A stretch of DNA of 64,000 bases from Archivesica marissinica (GCA_014843695.1 CM026402.1:13621374-13685373), one strand, 5' to 3'. Shown: positions 34,441 to 45,819, counted from the stretch's first letter. Notes: generated from the letters alone by a model not told the origin. A program made the numbers and translations.

Positions 34441-34890
34441 CTCTTTCAACATCTCTAAATAGGCTCATCAAGATCTGCACTTTTTGCCAGTTATATTACT
34501 ATTTTTTAGTACGCCTCAGTGGTCGAGTGGTTACGGTCGCTGACTTGTATACCACTGTAACCTATCATCACTGATGGTCACGGCTTCGAGCCCCGCTCAG
34601 GCCGTGTCTCATTTATATGAAAAAGTTGGCAGTGTCTTACGGAGGTTGGTGCACCCAAGTACTGGTTAACCGCTGGAGCCTGCCCAGGAAAGGTGTTGTT
34701 AGGTAAACTGCCCGCCGGCGATATAGCCCAAAATGGTGCTGCTGCAGGCGTAAAACCCGAAATATAACATAGACAAACATTTACCCATTTTGATAAATGA
34801 ACTGGTCCAAATTTAATATTCTTATTAATTTATTGGTCTAAAAATATCATGAACCAGTCCATGTCAGTTACTTGGTGTTGAATGGGTTAA
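34441..34890. mobile_element. TTAACCC family A MITE, interrupted by SINE2
   Basis: Left piece CTCTTTCAACATCTCTAAAT ... GATCTGCACTTTTTGCC; right piece TACCCATTTTGATAAATGAA ... CTTGGTGTTGAATGGGTTAA. The target TTAA is preserved as TTAT at left and TTAA at right. The central palindrome is partly lost. Confidence 0.75.
34511..34770 (+). mobile_element. SINE family 2 copy (tail a)
   Basis: Head CGCCTCAGTGGTCGAGTGG, box B ACGGCTTCGAGCCCCG, body GGTTGGTGCACCCAAGTACT and CGCTGGAGCCTGCCCAGG, tail GCGATATAGCCCAAAATGG to AAATATAAC. Inserted into the family A MITE. Confidence 0.85.
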
Positions 34891-34926
34891 TGGAGGTGAC
34901 CACCAACACATGTTTTTTTGACTGTA

Positions 34927-35505
34927 CTTCATGCAATTCATCACCACTTGTTGCTAATATGCTAAATGTCAGCTTCTTAGTGCTGCATGAAATAAATCAA
35001 TATTTTCACATCATAACACATCACAGATAGATAGAGAACTGTTCTCATTCCTAAATAATTTAGTCCATTGTACAAGATTTAAAATAGTGTTTTCATTCAC
35101 CACAATTTAGTTCTGATTAATTAAATTGTGTTGAATTCATTCCAAGAGTCAACATTTCTTTTAGACATCTTTGTACTTGTTATTCCAATGTATAGTATTG
35201 TTATATGTTTTATTAGTATTAATTAATAATTATGACAAATTGCAGATTTTGTGCATGAACCATGTCACTTTTAATATTTTTTGCATAAATTGCATAATTT
35301 CAGACATAATTTATATACACCATAACTTTTTTATGAAATATTTCAAAGTCAGATTCTGAAAGTATTTGGCAAAATTACAAAATGGTCACAAAGTTATTTC
35401 TCAGTTTTACTATTTTGCGAGGTGCATGAACGTTGTAAGTCAACAAATTGTGCATAAACGTACTATAAATAGTACATGAAAATGTAGAACAAGTCCGCCT
35501 CCATG
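34927..35505. other. No gene seen
   Basis: AT-rich unique sequence. Confidence 0.45.
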
Positions 35506-35755
35506 GTCGAGTCGTTAAGATCGCTGACTTGTATACCACTGTAACCTATCATCACCGATGGACACGGGTTCGAGCTCCGCTCAGACAGTGTCTCATTTAT
35601 ATATGAAAACGTTGACAGTTTCTTACAGAGGTTGGTGCACCAGGTACTGGTTAACCGCTGGAGCCTGCCCAGGAAAGGTGTTGTTAGGTAAACTGTCAGT
35701 TGCTCAAATAGGCAACCGGTAGCGCCGATAAATAAACTGACATAAAAAAATCCAT
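35506..35755 (+). mobile_element. SINE family 2 copy with the family 1 tail (tail b)
   Basis: Head CGCCTCCATGGTCGAGTCG and body as SINE2, but after GTTAGGTAAACTG it ends GCTCAAATAGGCAACCGGTA then GCGCCGATAAATAAACTG, the SINE1 3' module. Confidence 0.85.
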
Positions 35756-36029
35756 TACAATATAAATGTATGTAGAGCTTAGATATATGGTATTTTCTTC
35801 CAATGAAAATGTTTTAGAAGAATGGTTATTTATTTCAGATTGTGCAGAATTTATTGGGTAACGTATGTTACGGATATTACTCTAGCGAATCAATTATAAA
35901 ATTCTTATTCTGAAGCCCATTTATTCACTAATCCGAGTGGTAATTTGTGGCAAATAATATACTACCGAAAGAGAGTAAATATGGAAAAATGTTTAGAGAA
36001 AAACTTGTATATTAATTCTTCGTGGAAGT

Positions 36030-36215
36030 CGTGATAGCGCAGTGGATGCGCATTCGCTTCAGGTGCGAAAGGTCCAGAGTTCTAGCCCTGTTGGAGCCAT
36101 TATGATTGTGCCCTTAGGCAAGGCATTTAAATCCCATCAGGAATGAGGTCTCAAGAGAGATTAATATAAGTTGAAAGAACTTGTTTCGCAATCGAGCTAA
36201 AATAAATTTGAATAA
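36030..36215 (+). mobile_element. SINE family 3 copy
   Basis: Head TGGAAGTCGTGATAGCGCAG with TTCGCTTCAGGTGCGAAAGG, box B-like GAGTTCTAGCC, body GGCATTTAAATCCC, tail CGCAATCGAGCTAAAATAAA. The stretch between body and tail is shortened. The anticodon-like loop TTCAGGT suggests a tRNA-Leu(CAG)-type origin. Confidence 0.85.
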
Positions 36216-36384
36216 ACTAATTCTTTGTTTTTAATACAAATCAATCTTCGTAACGTAATAAATTTTAGTTGTAGATACAAGACTATGTGCTTGAAACACA
36301 TTTACTGGGTTACTTACTGCTCTCAGATAGGCCAGCCAATGTATTATTGTACCATGTTTTAAAGTTTAAACTTTTTTTTTACAA

Positions 36385-36612
36385 CGATTGCGAAGCATGT
36401 TTTAATAACTTAAATTAATCACTCTCGTTGGCGCGGATGAAAGCATATATGTGGTCAATCGTGTGGGAGGAAACCGGAATACCCCGGAGAAAACCCACCT
36501 GTCCGATCTGGCGACCTCCGTACCATCTCACATACTTCCCGGTCTGACGATCAAACCCGGGTTGCATTGGTGAGAAGCGAGCGCGCTAACCACTGTGCTA
36601 ATCGGACAGCCT
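36385..36612 (-). mobile_element. SINE family 4 copy, best example
   Basis: Tail CGATTGCGAAGCATGTTTTA and AATCACTCTCGTTGGCGCGG; body GTGTGGGAGGAAACCGGAAT and CTGTCCGATCTGGCGACC; head, inverse of GGCTGTCCGATTAGCACAGT, with GGTTAGCGCGCTCGCTTCTC and box B GGGTTTGATCG. The tail is shared with family 3. Confidence 0.85.
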
Positions 36613-36889
36613 ATGCTAGTATTTAAGGTTGAAGTTTAACATATTGATAACTAGCATCAGTGATTTCAGTATCCATGGAAACATAACAGTTTCGATAGAA
36701 CATTTAAACATAATTCACTTGTCATTCGCTTCAAAAAGATGGAAATCTCACATGCAGGCATAGATTCTTCCCAGGAGATTTCATTCTTTTTGTTATAGAT
36801 TCTGGAGCTGGAACAAAATATGAAGTGTAAATACCTGCTAGTCTTGATTGGATAATTGACAGTTTGCTATGTTGTTGATCAATTAATGT
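36613..36889. other. No gene seen
   Basis: Short unique stretch before an array. Confidence 0.4.
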
Positions 36890-38015
36890 TGATGGACTAT
36901 ATATCACTTCTCTATTGTGCTGGAGTTTGATGGACATCACTTCTCTATTGTGCTGCAGTTTGATGGACTATATATCACGTCTCTATTGTGCTGCAGTTTG
37001 ATGGACTATATATCACTTCTCTATTGTGCTGCAGTTTGATGGACTATATATCACTTCTCTATTGTGCTGGAGTTTGATGGACATCACTTCTCTATTGTGC
37101 TGCAGTTTGATGGACTATATATCACTTCTCTATTGTGCTGCAGTTTGATGGACTATATATCACTTCTCTATTGTGCTGCAGTTTGATGGACTATATATCA
37201 CCTCTCTATTGTGCTGCAGTTTGATGGACTATATATCACTTCTCTATTGTGCTGCAGTTTGATGGACTATATATCACTTCTCTATTGTGCTGCAGTTTGA
37301 TGGACTATATATCACTTCTCTATTGTGCTGCAGTTTGATGGACTATATATCACTTCTCTATTGTGCTGCAGTTTGATGGACTATATATCACTTCTCTATT
37401 GTGCTGCAGTTTGATGGACTATATATCACTTCTCTATTGTGCTGCAGTGAACAATATACACAGTTGCAGTTTGATGGACTATATATCACTTCTCTATTGT
37501 GCTGGAGTGAACATTGTACACAGTTGTATTTTGATGGACTATATATCACTTCTCTATTGTGCTGGAGTGAACATTGTACACAGTTGTATTTTGATGGACT
37601 ATATATCACTTCTCTATTGTGCTGGAGTGAACATTGTACACAGTTGTATTTTGATGGACTATATATCACTTCTCTATTGTGCTGGAGTGAACATTGTACA
37701 CAGTTGTATTTTGATGGACTATATATCACTTCTCTATTGTGCTGGAGTGAACATTGTACACAGTTGTATTTTGATGGACTATATATCACTTCTCTATTGT
37801 GCTGGAGTGAACATTGTACACAGTTGTATTTTGATGGACTATATATCACTTCTCTATTGTGCTGGAGTGAACATTGTACACAGTTGTATTTTGATGGACT
37901 ATATATCACTTCTCTATTGTGCTGGAGTGAACATTGTACACAGTTGTATTTTGATGGACTATATATCACTTCTCTATTGTGCTGGAGTGAACATTGTACA
38001 CAGTTGTATTTTGTT
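36890..38015. repeat. Compound minisatellite: 37-bp units, then 60-bp units
   Basis: Left half: about 14 copies of a 37-bp unit (TTGATGGACTATATATCACT, TCTCTATTGTGCTGCAG). From 37441 each unit gains a 23-bp block (TGAACATTGTACACAGTTG) and becomes 60 bp, repeated about nine times nearly perfectly. As 60 is a multiple of 3 it stays open over 200 codons on both strands, an artefact. Confidence 0.93.
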
Positions 38016-38256
38016 CATCCGACCTGTTATCAATTCCTTTGACTGACTTCTGCTTGGAATATTTCCAAATGTCTATAACACCCTTGCAACAACCTATACC
38101 AGATTTGTTCAATTGGGTCGCTGGTATCCAATACTAGGTCACTAGGTCAACTTAATAAAAAATAACTGTTGTCGTGAACCAATGGTAGGATTCTCTCCAC
38201 AACCTCTAGCAAGTTTGCACAAATGGAGCTAGAAGCTAACTGTCAATCCTTTTTTT

Positions 38257-38540
38257 TTACGTTTATTTATCGTTTAACGGTTGCCCATATGAGCGACGCC
38301 TCCTGAAGAGATTAGTCATTTTAGATTTTTGGAGGATAGTGCAATGATACAGACAGAGACCCATTCCAGAATCTCCTCTGGTTCTTCTATGCGCACGGTG
38401 TAAAGCACCCACCTGAAACCTTGGTTTAAAGTCCCAGCTGAAAGACTGTTAATTTTATTATGGTCAGACGGGGGATCGAACCTGCGATCCCTGGATTACC
38501 AGTTCAGCGTGTTACCACTGGACTACAGATCTGTCTGTCA
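38257..38540 (-). mobile_element. SINE family 1 copy
   Basis: Tail TTTACGTTTATTTATCG, body and head with GGGGGATCGAACCTGCGATC and GGATTACCAGTTCAGCGTG. Lies about 50 bp from a 32-bp minisatellite. Confidence 0.88.
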
Positions 38541-38589
38541 AGCATTTTATTCATGAACCACTTGTATGAATTTCTCTAAATATGCCATC

Positions 38590-39360
38590 CAACAGTTGTT
38601 GACATGTGGTACAGGGCGTGAGAGTAAGTGTTGATATGTAGTACAGGGTATGAGAATAAGTGTTGATATGTGGTACAGGGTATGAGAATAAGTGTTGGCA
38701 TGTGGTACAGGGTATGAGAATAAGTGTTGGCATGTGGTACAGGGTATGAGAATAAGTGTTGGCATGTGGTACAGGGTATGAGAATAAGTGTTGGCATGTG
38801 GTACAGGGTATGAGAATAAGTGTTGGCATGTGGTACAGGGTATGAGAATAAGTGTTGGCATGTGGTACAGGGTATGAGAATAAGTGTTGGCATGTGGTAC
38901 AGGGTATGAGAATAAGTGTTGGCATGTGGTACAGGGTATGAGAATAAGTGTTGGCATGTGGTACAGGGTATGAGAATAAGTGTTGATATGTGGTACAGGG
39001 TATGAGAATAAGTGTTGATATGTGGTACAGGGTATGAGAATAAGTGTTGATATGTGGTACAGGGTATGATAATAAGTGTTGGCATGTGTTACAGGGTATG
39101 AGAATAAGTGTTGGCATGTGTTACAGGGTATGATAATAAGTGTTGGCATGTGTTACAGGGTATGAGAATAAGTGTTGATATGTGGTACAGGGTATGAGAA
39201 TAAGTGTTGATATGTGGTACAGGGTATGAGAATAAGTGTTGGCATGTGGTACAGGGTATAAGAATAAGTGTTGGCATGTGGTACAGGGTATGAGAATAAG
39301 TGTTGGCATGTGTTACAGGGTATATGAGTAAGTGATGTTTTTGACATGTGGTGTAGGGTA
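38590..39360. repeat. 32-bp minisatellite, split by a MITE
   Basis: About 24 units containing TGTTGGCATGTGGTACAGGG and TATGAGAATAAG. It resumes after the MITE at about 40267-40400 with diverged units (GTGTGAGAGTAAGTGTTGAT), so the MITE inserted into a formerly continuous array. Confidence 0.93.
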
Positions 39361-39362
39361 TA

Positions 39363-40264
39363 CAGTAAAACCTCTATAATAAGACCAATAAAGTGGTCTT
39401 ATTATTAGCGGGGTGGTCTCTTTATCGAGTTTGGTCCAGAAGACCAAATTATGATAATTTTACTACATGTACAATGTATATCACATATGACAATTTCTTG
39501 GTGTTTCTGTTTTAATTACAGAAGGGTTGGTTGTTTCTATTGTTTAGGATTGTACTTCTGAAATCCATTCATAGACAACTGTATATCACAATTAATTAAT
39601 TAAAAATAAAGAACAATGTAAATGAGTTAATCCATTTATTTTCTTGTTTTCATTAATTATATTGTGAATACCAAGCACAGTAGTTTCCTTGAAAAGTACA
39701 TATCATCATCAATTATTCATTATTTAAAAATAAACATTCATGGGTTGACTGCTTATATAAACACTTCAACACTTCACTTTCACAGATTGTTTCTCGATCT
39801 CATCTTGGACTTTAGCTAAGTCCTGTGACAGAGTGCCCAAGTCCTTACACATGCAGTACAACTTTAGCTGTGATACTCCACTCCAGACAATATACAAAAG
39901 ATTAAAAGCAATCAAACCCAATCATTTACAATCAACACTTCCGTGTTAACTCACTTGACCGATACCATAAAGTGGTTGCTTAATTGTCGTAAAACAGGGA
40001 CATAATTAAAAACAGGGACATAATTAAAAATGTTTTATCAATGAAAGTGAGAAAATCGCCTGTGGTCATATTAGGGGTTCAATTAGCATAGGATTAATGG
40101 CATTTGTCTGAATTAACTGGTCGTATTACGGAATAACGGGGTGGTTTGGTTATCGGGGTCAACGACCATTGACATGTATAGTGAAATATTCCGTTCTGAA
40201 AAAAATCAATCGCAATAGTGGGGTGGTCTCGAAATCGGGGTGGTCGCATAGAGGGTTTTTACTG
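39363..40264. mobile_element. Tc1/mariner-like element, 902 bp, inside the 32-bp array
   Basis: TA at 39361-39362 and 40265-40266. Ends CAGTAAAACCTCTATAATAA and GCATAGAGGGTTTTTACTG are inverted, with further inverted GGGGTGGTCTC motifs. A short coding relic lies inside, so it is a deletion derivative of a larger element. Confidence 0.8.
39766..39886 (-). pseudogene. Short C-terminal relic of a transposase-like frame
   Basis: Minus frame reading LKLYCMCKDLGTLSQDLAKV then QDEIEKQSVKVK before a stop at 39766-39768. The helical charged composition and the position inside a TA-flanked inverted-repeat element suggest the end of a pogo/Tc1-type transposase. The family is not proven by any catalytic motif. 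Confidence 0.3.
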
Positions 40265-40400
40265 TATGTGTAAGTGTTGCCATGTGTACAGGGTATATGT
40301 GTAAGTGTTGACATGTGGTAGAGGGTGTGAGAGTAAGTGTTGATCTGTGGTACAGGGTGTGAGAGTAAGTGTTGATCTGTGGTACAGGGTGTGAGAGTCT

Positions 40401-40646
40401 GGTGAACTAGCCTATCATGCCTATATATGCTCTTGGTCATTTAATTAAGGTAAAAAGATATATCAAATCTGAATTCAATGTAAACCATTTGAATTAAAAC
40501 GTTATCAAATTATTTGAGAATATTTGAATAAGTATTAATATGTGTGGTAGATATTTCATATATCGGTTAGGCTTCCTTGTAGTAGAGTCGACCCATGCGT
40601 TACGACAATGGCTAGTGTGAGTTTGAAACCAGGTGTACGCCTATTA
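40401..40646. other. No gene seen
   Basis: Short unique sequence after the array. Confidence 0.35.
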
Positions 40647-40887
40647 TTAACCCTTTCAACACCACAGACCTCTAAATAGGCTTACAAAAAGTGTAGATCC
40701 AGATGAGCCGGCTCGTGACGAGCCATCTCATCAGGATCTGCACTTTTTGCCAGTGATATGACTATTTTTAGACATAATTACCCATTTTGATAAATGAACT
40801 TGTCCAAATGTGATTTTCTGATTCATTTATTGGTTTATGAATATCATGGACCAGTCCATGTGAGTTACTTGGTGTTGAATGGGTTAA
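40647..40887. mobile_element. TTAACCC family A MITE
   Basis: Ends TTAACCCTTTCAACACCACA and TTGGTGTTGAATGGGTTAA; centre is the near-palindrome GAGCCGGCTCGTGACGAGCC. About 240 bp. Confidence 0.85.
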
Positions 40888-41185
40888 CAACAATTACACA
40901 AGACAAATACTTATTTATGATACATATGCATTACAACGGCCATTTTAACCTTCAAAATGGCTGCTTCGGAACAGGAAACATTTTATTCTTCATGTTATTG
41001 TTTGCTACATCATTTTAAACCTAATATCTATTTTAGCATTCAATGCACAGGATTGACACCAGGAACTGCACTATATTGAGCAAATTGGATTCAATTGATT
41101 TTGACATCATCTGCGAGTCAGGTGGATGCCCGTATCTCGGGAGAACTACAACATTTCGATCAGTTTCACTTCAAAGATATATTGC

Positions 41186-41431
41186 TTAACCCATTCAACA
41201 CCAAGTAACTGACATGGACTGGTCCATGATATTTTTAGACCAATAAATTAATAACAAAATTACATTTGGATCAGTTCATTTATCAAAATGGGTAAAAATA
41301 ATTCTAAAAATAGTGTTATATTACTTGAAAAAAGTGCAGATCCTGATGAGACGGCTCGTCACGAGCCGGCTCATCTGGATCTACACTTTTTTGTAAGCCA
41401 ATTTAGAGGTCTGTGGTGTTGAAAGGGTTAA
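41186..41431. mobile_element. TTAACCC family A MITE, inverted relative to the copy at 40647
   Basis: Starts TTAACCCATTCAACACCAAG, ends GGTGTTGAAAGGGTTAA, with the central palindrome ACGGCTCGTCACGAGCCGGC. It shares its last TTAA with the next MITE. Confidence 0.85.
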
Positions 41432-41668
41432 CCCATTTGATTCTGGATACCGTTCAAACAGTATTTGCAAAGAACATAGAGCCAGATCAACCGCCACGGA
41501 ATGTTCCGTCTGATCAGGCTATATGCTGTTTGCTATTCAGATGATCTTGCTAAGACACTTGGCTATGTAGCAAGCAATATGGATCCTGATCAGCATGCAG
41601 TATGACACTGCGGCTGATCTGGATCTATGTTGTTTGCAAAAGCTTTTAAATGTATCCAGAATGAAATA
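41428..41668. mobile_element. TTAACCC family B-like MITE
   Basis: TTAACCCATTTGATTCTGGA opens it; internal inverted pieces AGATCAACCGCC / GCGGCTGATCTGGATC and CAAACAGTATTTGC / TTGTTTGCAAAAGC; it closes with TATCCAGAATG. Confidence 0.6.
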
Positions 41669-41692
41669 TGTAAAAGTTGTGATAGCGTGTTA

Positions 41693-41930
41693 GTTTATAC
41701 AAATTTATTTTAGCTCGATTGCGAAACAAGTTATTTCAACTTATATAAATCACTCTCGAGACCTCATTCCTGATGAAATCCATCGCCACGAGGGAGAGAG
41801 AAGAGGCAACGTGGAATTTAAATGCCTTGCCTAAGGGCACAATCGTAACAGCTCCAGTGGGGCTCGAACTCCGGACCTTTCGCACCTGAAGCGAACGCGC
41901 ATCCACTGCGCTATCACGACTTCCACTAAT
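41693..41930 (-). mobile_element. SINE family 3 copy, head-to-head with the next
   Basis: Full copy ending at CGCTATCACGACTTCCAC, immediately followed by another family 3 copy on the other strand. Confidence 0.88.
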
Positions 41931-42150
41931 AGCGTGTTCGCTTCAGGTGTGAGAGACCCAAATTTTCACACCCAGCTGTAGCCGTTACAATTGTGCCCTA
42001 ATAGACAAGGCACTTAAATTCTTCTTAGGAAATGCTCTTAATTCCACATTGCCCATTCTCTCTATCCCTCATCAGGAATGAGATCGCGAGAGTGATTTAA
42101 TATAATGTTGTATAAACTTATTTCGTAATCGGGCTAAAATAAATTTGTAT
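41931..42150 (+). mobile_element. SINE family 3 copy, plus strand
   Basis: TAGCGTGTTCGCTTCAGGTG, then CAAGGCACTTAAATTC, CATCAGGAATGAGATCGCG and ATCGGGCTAAAATAAATTTG. The pair forms an inverted repeat of about 450 bp. Confidence 0.85.
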
Positions 42151-42174
42151 AAAAGTTTAAACTTTATTTATTTT

Positions 42175-42345
42175 ACAACGATTGCGAAACAAGCTTTATC
42201 ACCTTATATTAATCACTCTCGTTGGCGCGGATGAAAGCGTAAATGTGCTCATTTGTGTGGGAGGAAACCGGAGTACCCGGCGAAAACCCACCTGTCCGAT
42301 CTGGCGACCACCGTACCATCTCACATACTTCCTGGTCCGAGAATT
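42175..42345 (-). mobile_element. SINE family 4 copy, head missing
   Basis: Tail ACGATTGCGAAACAAGCTTT, GTGTGGGAGGAAACCGGAGT, CACCTGTCCGATCTGGCGAC; stops at TTCCTGGTCCGAGAA before the tRNA-like part. Confidence 0.82.
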
Positions 42346-42488
42346 TGTATAAACTAAAGATACAGTCATACTTGCTTGAAAGATCACATCTATTAACCAC
42401 TTCCCATTTCTGTAAGAAACAAATTAGTTTGTATTAGCAGACCATTTCTGCTTAGAGACCGCTTTTTGCCCTTCCCTTTTGTGGTCTC

Positions 42489-42656
42489 TTAACCCTTTGC
42501 ACACTAGCGGCAGATACATTCACTTTTGCAAACAGCATAGCTAAAACACATGGCTGAATAGCAAACAACATAGATCCTGATCTGACACTGCGGCTGATCT
42601 GGATCTATGTTGTTTGCAAATGTGATTTTATTTACTCACCAGGCAAAGGGTTATAA
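42489..42656. mobile_element. TTAACCC family B MITE
   Basis: TTAACCCTTTGCACACTAGC at left and GGCAAAGGGTTAT at right; inside, TTTGCAAACAGCATAG and CTATGTTGTTTGCAAA are inverted. Confidence 0.75.
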
Positions 42657-42699
42657 TTTGACTGTATATGCATAAAAAGAAATTTATTTTTTATCTCGA

Positions 42700-43000
42700 T
42701 TGTGAATTTTATTTTTACAACGTTATTTGAAGGAATTCCACAACACCAGTGTGATTCAAACGGAAGAGGGTCAAGTGTTTTAACCCTTTCCCTCATAGAA
42801 GCACCTCTTGACGCCATTGCCAATACGACATACATTGACAGATTAATCGCTCTCGAGGCATCATTTGTGATGGAATCCATCGCCATGAGGGAAAGAGAAG
42901 AGGCAATGTGGAATTTAAATGTTGCCTAAGGGCACAATCGTAACGGCTACAGCTGGCCATGAACACAGGGCCTTTTGCAATGATGTGACCAAATGCCACA
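42700..43000 (-). mobile_element. SINE family 3 copy with an inserted MITE fragment
   Basis: GAATTTTATTTTTACAACG, AATCGCTCTCGAGGCATC, GATGGAATCCATCGCCATGA. Between tail and body sits TTTAACCCTTTCCCTCATAG followed by AGCACCTCTTGACGCCATTG, the left end of the MITE seen at 51535. Confidence 0.7.
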
Positions 43001-43092
43001 TGACGCACCCATCTAGTTTGTCAAGTGTGTAGAAATCTTATCAGTGTCAATGGATTCAGAATTGCTGAAAGGAGAAACTGCTACCGTAATTA

Positions 43093-43401
43093 CAGTCTAC
43101 ATCCGTTATGTCGAATTCCATCGGACTGAACAAAATACTTCGACATAACCAAGGTTTGACTTACACGAAACTTATTCTACACTATCTGCTGTATTACCGA
43201 CACTACAATAATTCTCTTCCTTATACCATGCAACTACTAGGACATTGCATTCCCAAACTGTGAAGGTAAAGCTTAAAATATTAAATATAAACGGAGCCAG
43301 TTATATGTAAAATGATACTGTCTGAAATGGGACTTCGATCCGACTTCGAGATAACCGGAGAATTTGACATAATCGATTTTTGACATAACGGATGTAGACT
43401 G
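43093..43401. mobile_element. Inverted-repeat MITE, 309 bp
   Basis: Termini CAGTCTACATCCGTTATGTC and GACATAACGGATGTAGACTG are perfect inverses. A TA precedes the left end; TG follows the right, so the TA duplication is partly lost. Confidence 0.82.
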
Positions 43402-43582
43402 TGATTGTTATCCCTTTTAATTGATTTTGTAGTAATATTTGAACAGAAAGTTAATTTGAATGCCATTAAGGTTAAAATTATAATAAGATTAACTTTACAG
43501 ACCCCTACCAATGTGTTAGGAACGTAATCTTATATTTTGTGAATAATGCACCTGAATGTTTTGCACCTAATAAACTCTTTAA

Positions 43583-43823
43583 TTAACCCTTTCAACACCA
43601 CAGACCTCTATATAGGCTTACAAAAAGTGTAGATCCAGATGAGCCGGCTCGTAACGAGCCGTCTCATCAGGATCTGCACTTTTTGCAAGTAGTATTACTA
43701 ATTTTAGACAAAATTACCCATCTTGATGAATGAACTGGTCCGAATGTAATTTTCTTATTCATTTATTGGTCTAAGAATATCATGGACCAGTCCATGTCAG
43801 TTACTTGGTGTTGAAAGAGTTAA
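43583..43823. mobile_element. TTAACCC family A MITE
   Basis: TTAACCCTTTCAACACCACA to GGTGTTGAAAGAGTTAA with the central GAGCCGGCTCGTAACGAGCC. Confidence 0.85.
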
Positions 43824-45052
43824 GAGACTTCTTGTTTATATCATGTTATCTGTGCAGGCAGTTGTATGAATGCAGTGGGTTTTCTGGTCGTGGGTTTTCT
43901 GGTCGTTTTGTATTTCATATATGGACAAGAGTGAATAGATTTATTGCAGTAGTTCTCCACCGTATTGCCAACTATCATTAATATAGTCTGTTTCTCCTAA
44001 TCTGTAAGTAATTGGACAGAGAGGCAGTGATAATTAGAGTTGGATATTAATTGGGAGCTGGGGGATGTAATTGCCTGGAACAGGAAGGAAGCTGCGATGT
44101 GCAGCAAGGTTTCACCCGTCCTCAAGTAGTGTACCAGGAATAGGCTAGCACTGCAGATAACTACTGTCTGCGTAATAAAGTTGTCTTAGAATAAATCTAC
44201 AAGAAGCTGATTAATCACATAGGACGGACGCTTGGAATCTTGAGGTCTTATTGGGACATAATTGCTATCTGCAGAGTTCGCTTCTTGGCCCAGAATATGA
44301 ATGTGGTAATGTATAAGTAAAGGAATATTGGTCCCTGACGAGCATTAAGCATGGACTGATTGATCTTGTTTGCTAGTTCTACAGTTTATGGTATGATGTC
44401 CGATTCTATGTGTTCTATATATAGGTACAGTGTGCAGCCGCAATTGGGAATTAAATGTAGACTCACGGTATATCGTTGGTGTTGTTAGCTGAGCCAGTGT
44501 ACCGGTTATCACTGCTCTCGTGTGTTTGTTTCTCAATTGTTAAAACTGAGTACAAACAAGCGAATGGTATCTGATACTGTACGTGTATTTGAATTAGCGC
44601 ATCCATTGGGGTAAACAATCGTCCGGGAACATCTCCCCTGATCAAAGTCCAATACCCCAGCCCTTATTACCTTTGATGTCTTTGCGGCACATAAGATGGA
44701 AGTGTTCCAGTCAGCGTTACATGTTTGTTTATTTATAATAACAAGTTCTGAAAGTCACATCAAATTTAAAGTGTGCATTTCAAAGATTTACTGTTTCGCG
44801 GAAATTGCCGAAGTCCACAAGCAAAATGTTCAATGTGAAATCGAACAATAACGGAAACAAACGAACCTATAAAATATAAATGTTATAAATCACTAACTGA
44901 CATGACCAGCTTTAATTAATAACAATCGAGGCAATTTTATCAGTTTAATTTTTATTGATAGCTACAAACAATACTGATTCAGGTAGCAGGACTATCGATA
45001 TGCTTACTTTGAGCTAGTAAGACCTTGTCATATTTATAACAAATTGTTGCAG
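43824..45052. other. No gene seen
   Basis: The longest unique-looking stretch between repeats in this half; no exon with plausible splice sites and composition was found apart from the one that follows. Confidence 0.45.
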
Positions 45053-45226
45053 TTACGTAAAGGAGTGTCTGTAGAAAACGTGAAAGTAGATTTGAAACTA
45101 TCTTCATTAAAACCAGTTCATGCCAAATGGATTGTGGAGACACACAGACATGTGCAATCATCCACACTTATTAATGGTTGGGCAACCTCTGGGTTAAAAC
45201 CAGCCATTGAAAAGGCCAGACTTTAA
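45053..45226 (+). pseudogene. Terminal exon-like fragment of a pogo/DDE-1-type transposase protein
   Basis: After the acceptor AAATTGTTGCAG a frame of 57 codons runs LRKGVSVENVKVDLKLSSLK, PVHAKWIVETHRHV, then INGWATSGLKPAIEKARL and stop. The block LKP(V/L)HAKW followed by a GW..(S/A)G(I/L) element resembles, as I recall, the C-terminal end of DDE-superfamily endonuclease-like proteins abundant in molluscs. No upstream catalytic exon was found, so it is probably a stranded relic. Alternatively it is the last exon of a host gene derived from such an element. Confidence 0.4.
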
Positions 45227-45819
45227 TGTTTTTGTTTGTTTCAACGGCCAGTCGTGCAAACTATTGTCTGTCTATATTATTAATAAATCTGCATACACTG
45301 TTTCGTGTGTCATTGTTACAGTTTTCACATGTATTGTGTACCTGACAATAAGCACAATGGATAGTATGCATGGCGACGGAAATACCCGATATCGGCGGAT
45401 ATATTCTTTAGTTTTAGGATTAAATTATTACATTAATCAGCATTTGATATTGTTTTAGATTTAACAGGTTAATTTCTATTTTGAAAACAATAACACATTT
45501 GGACACATCTGGACAGGCACATGTATATATATAACTAATACACAATAAATATGTAATGTTTGCTTTACGTTTATTAAAATAACAGCTTTACAACATCAAA
45601 ATAGGCATGTAAATGGAATTTATATTAGCGTAATCATGAATTAGCGTGCTGTCGACACCCGCTAATAGCTCTAAATTAAAACTCTAAAAATAGCGCTAAA
45701 ATTAGAAGTCCGCTAAAATAAATACACATACAGTATATTTATGCACCATATTACGATATACTGATTTTTAGCAGAGTTATTGAACTTTATATGTATTTAT
45801 TCACTGTTTGCATTTCTGA
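45227..45819. other. No gene seen
   Basis: AT-rich spacer with an ATTAGCG/GCTAAAAT-type inverted motif near 45630-45720 that may be another small decayed MITE. Confidence 0.35.

Larger units (their letters stand above)
34236..34924. mobile_element. Tc1/mariner-like MITE, outer element of a three-level nest
   Basis: TA at 34234-34235 and 34925-34926; termini CAGTCAAACCTGCC / TTTTTTTGACTG. The interior holds two 58-bp repeats of GGCTGCTTAATAGAGGTC. A TTAACCC MITE is inserted at a TTAA (34441-34890), which in turn contains a SINE2. Confidence 0.75.

Noticed and set aside
37363..38046. Over 200-codon frames in the 60-bp array on both strands
   Set aside because: The unit length is a multiple of 3; periodic artefact.
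38547..39149. 200-codon YPVPHANTYSHTL frames on the minus strand
   Set aside because: 32-bp unit: three frames are all open and read the same 32-residue cycle shifted. Array artefact.
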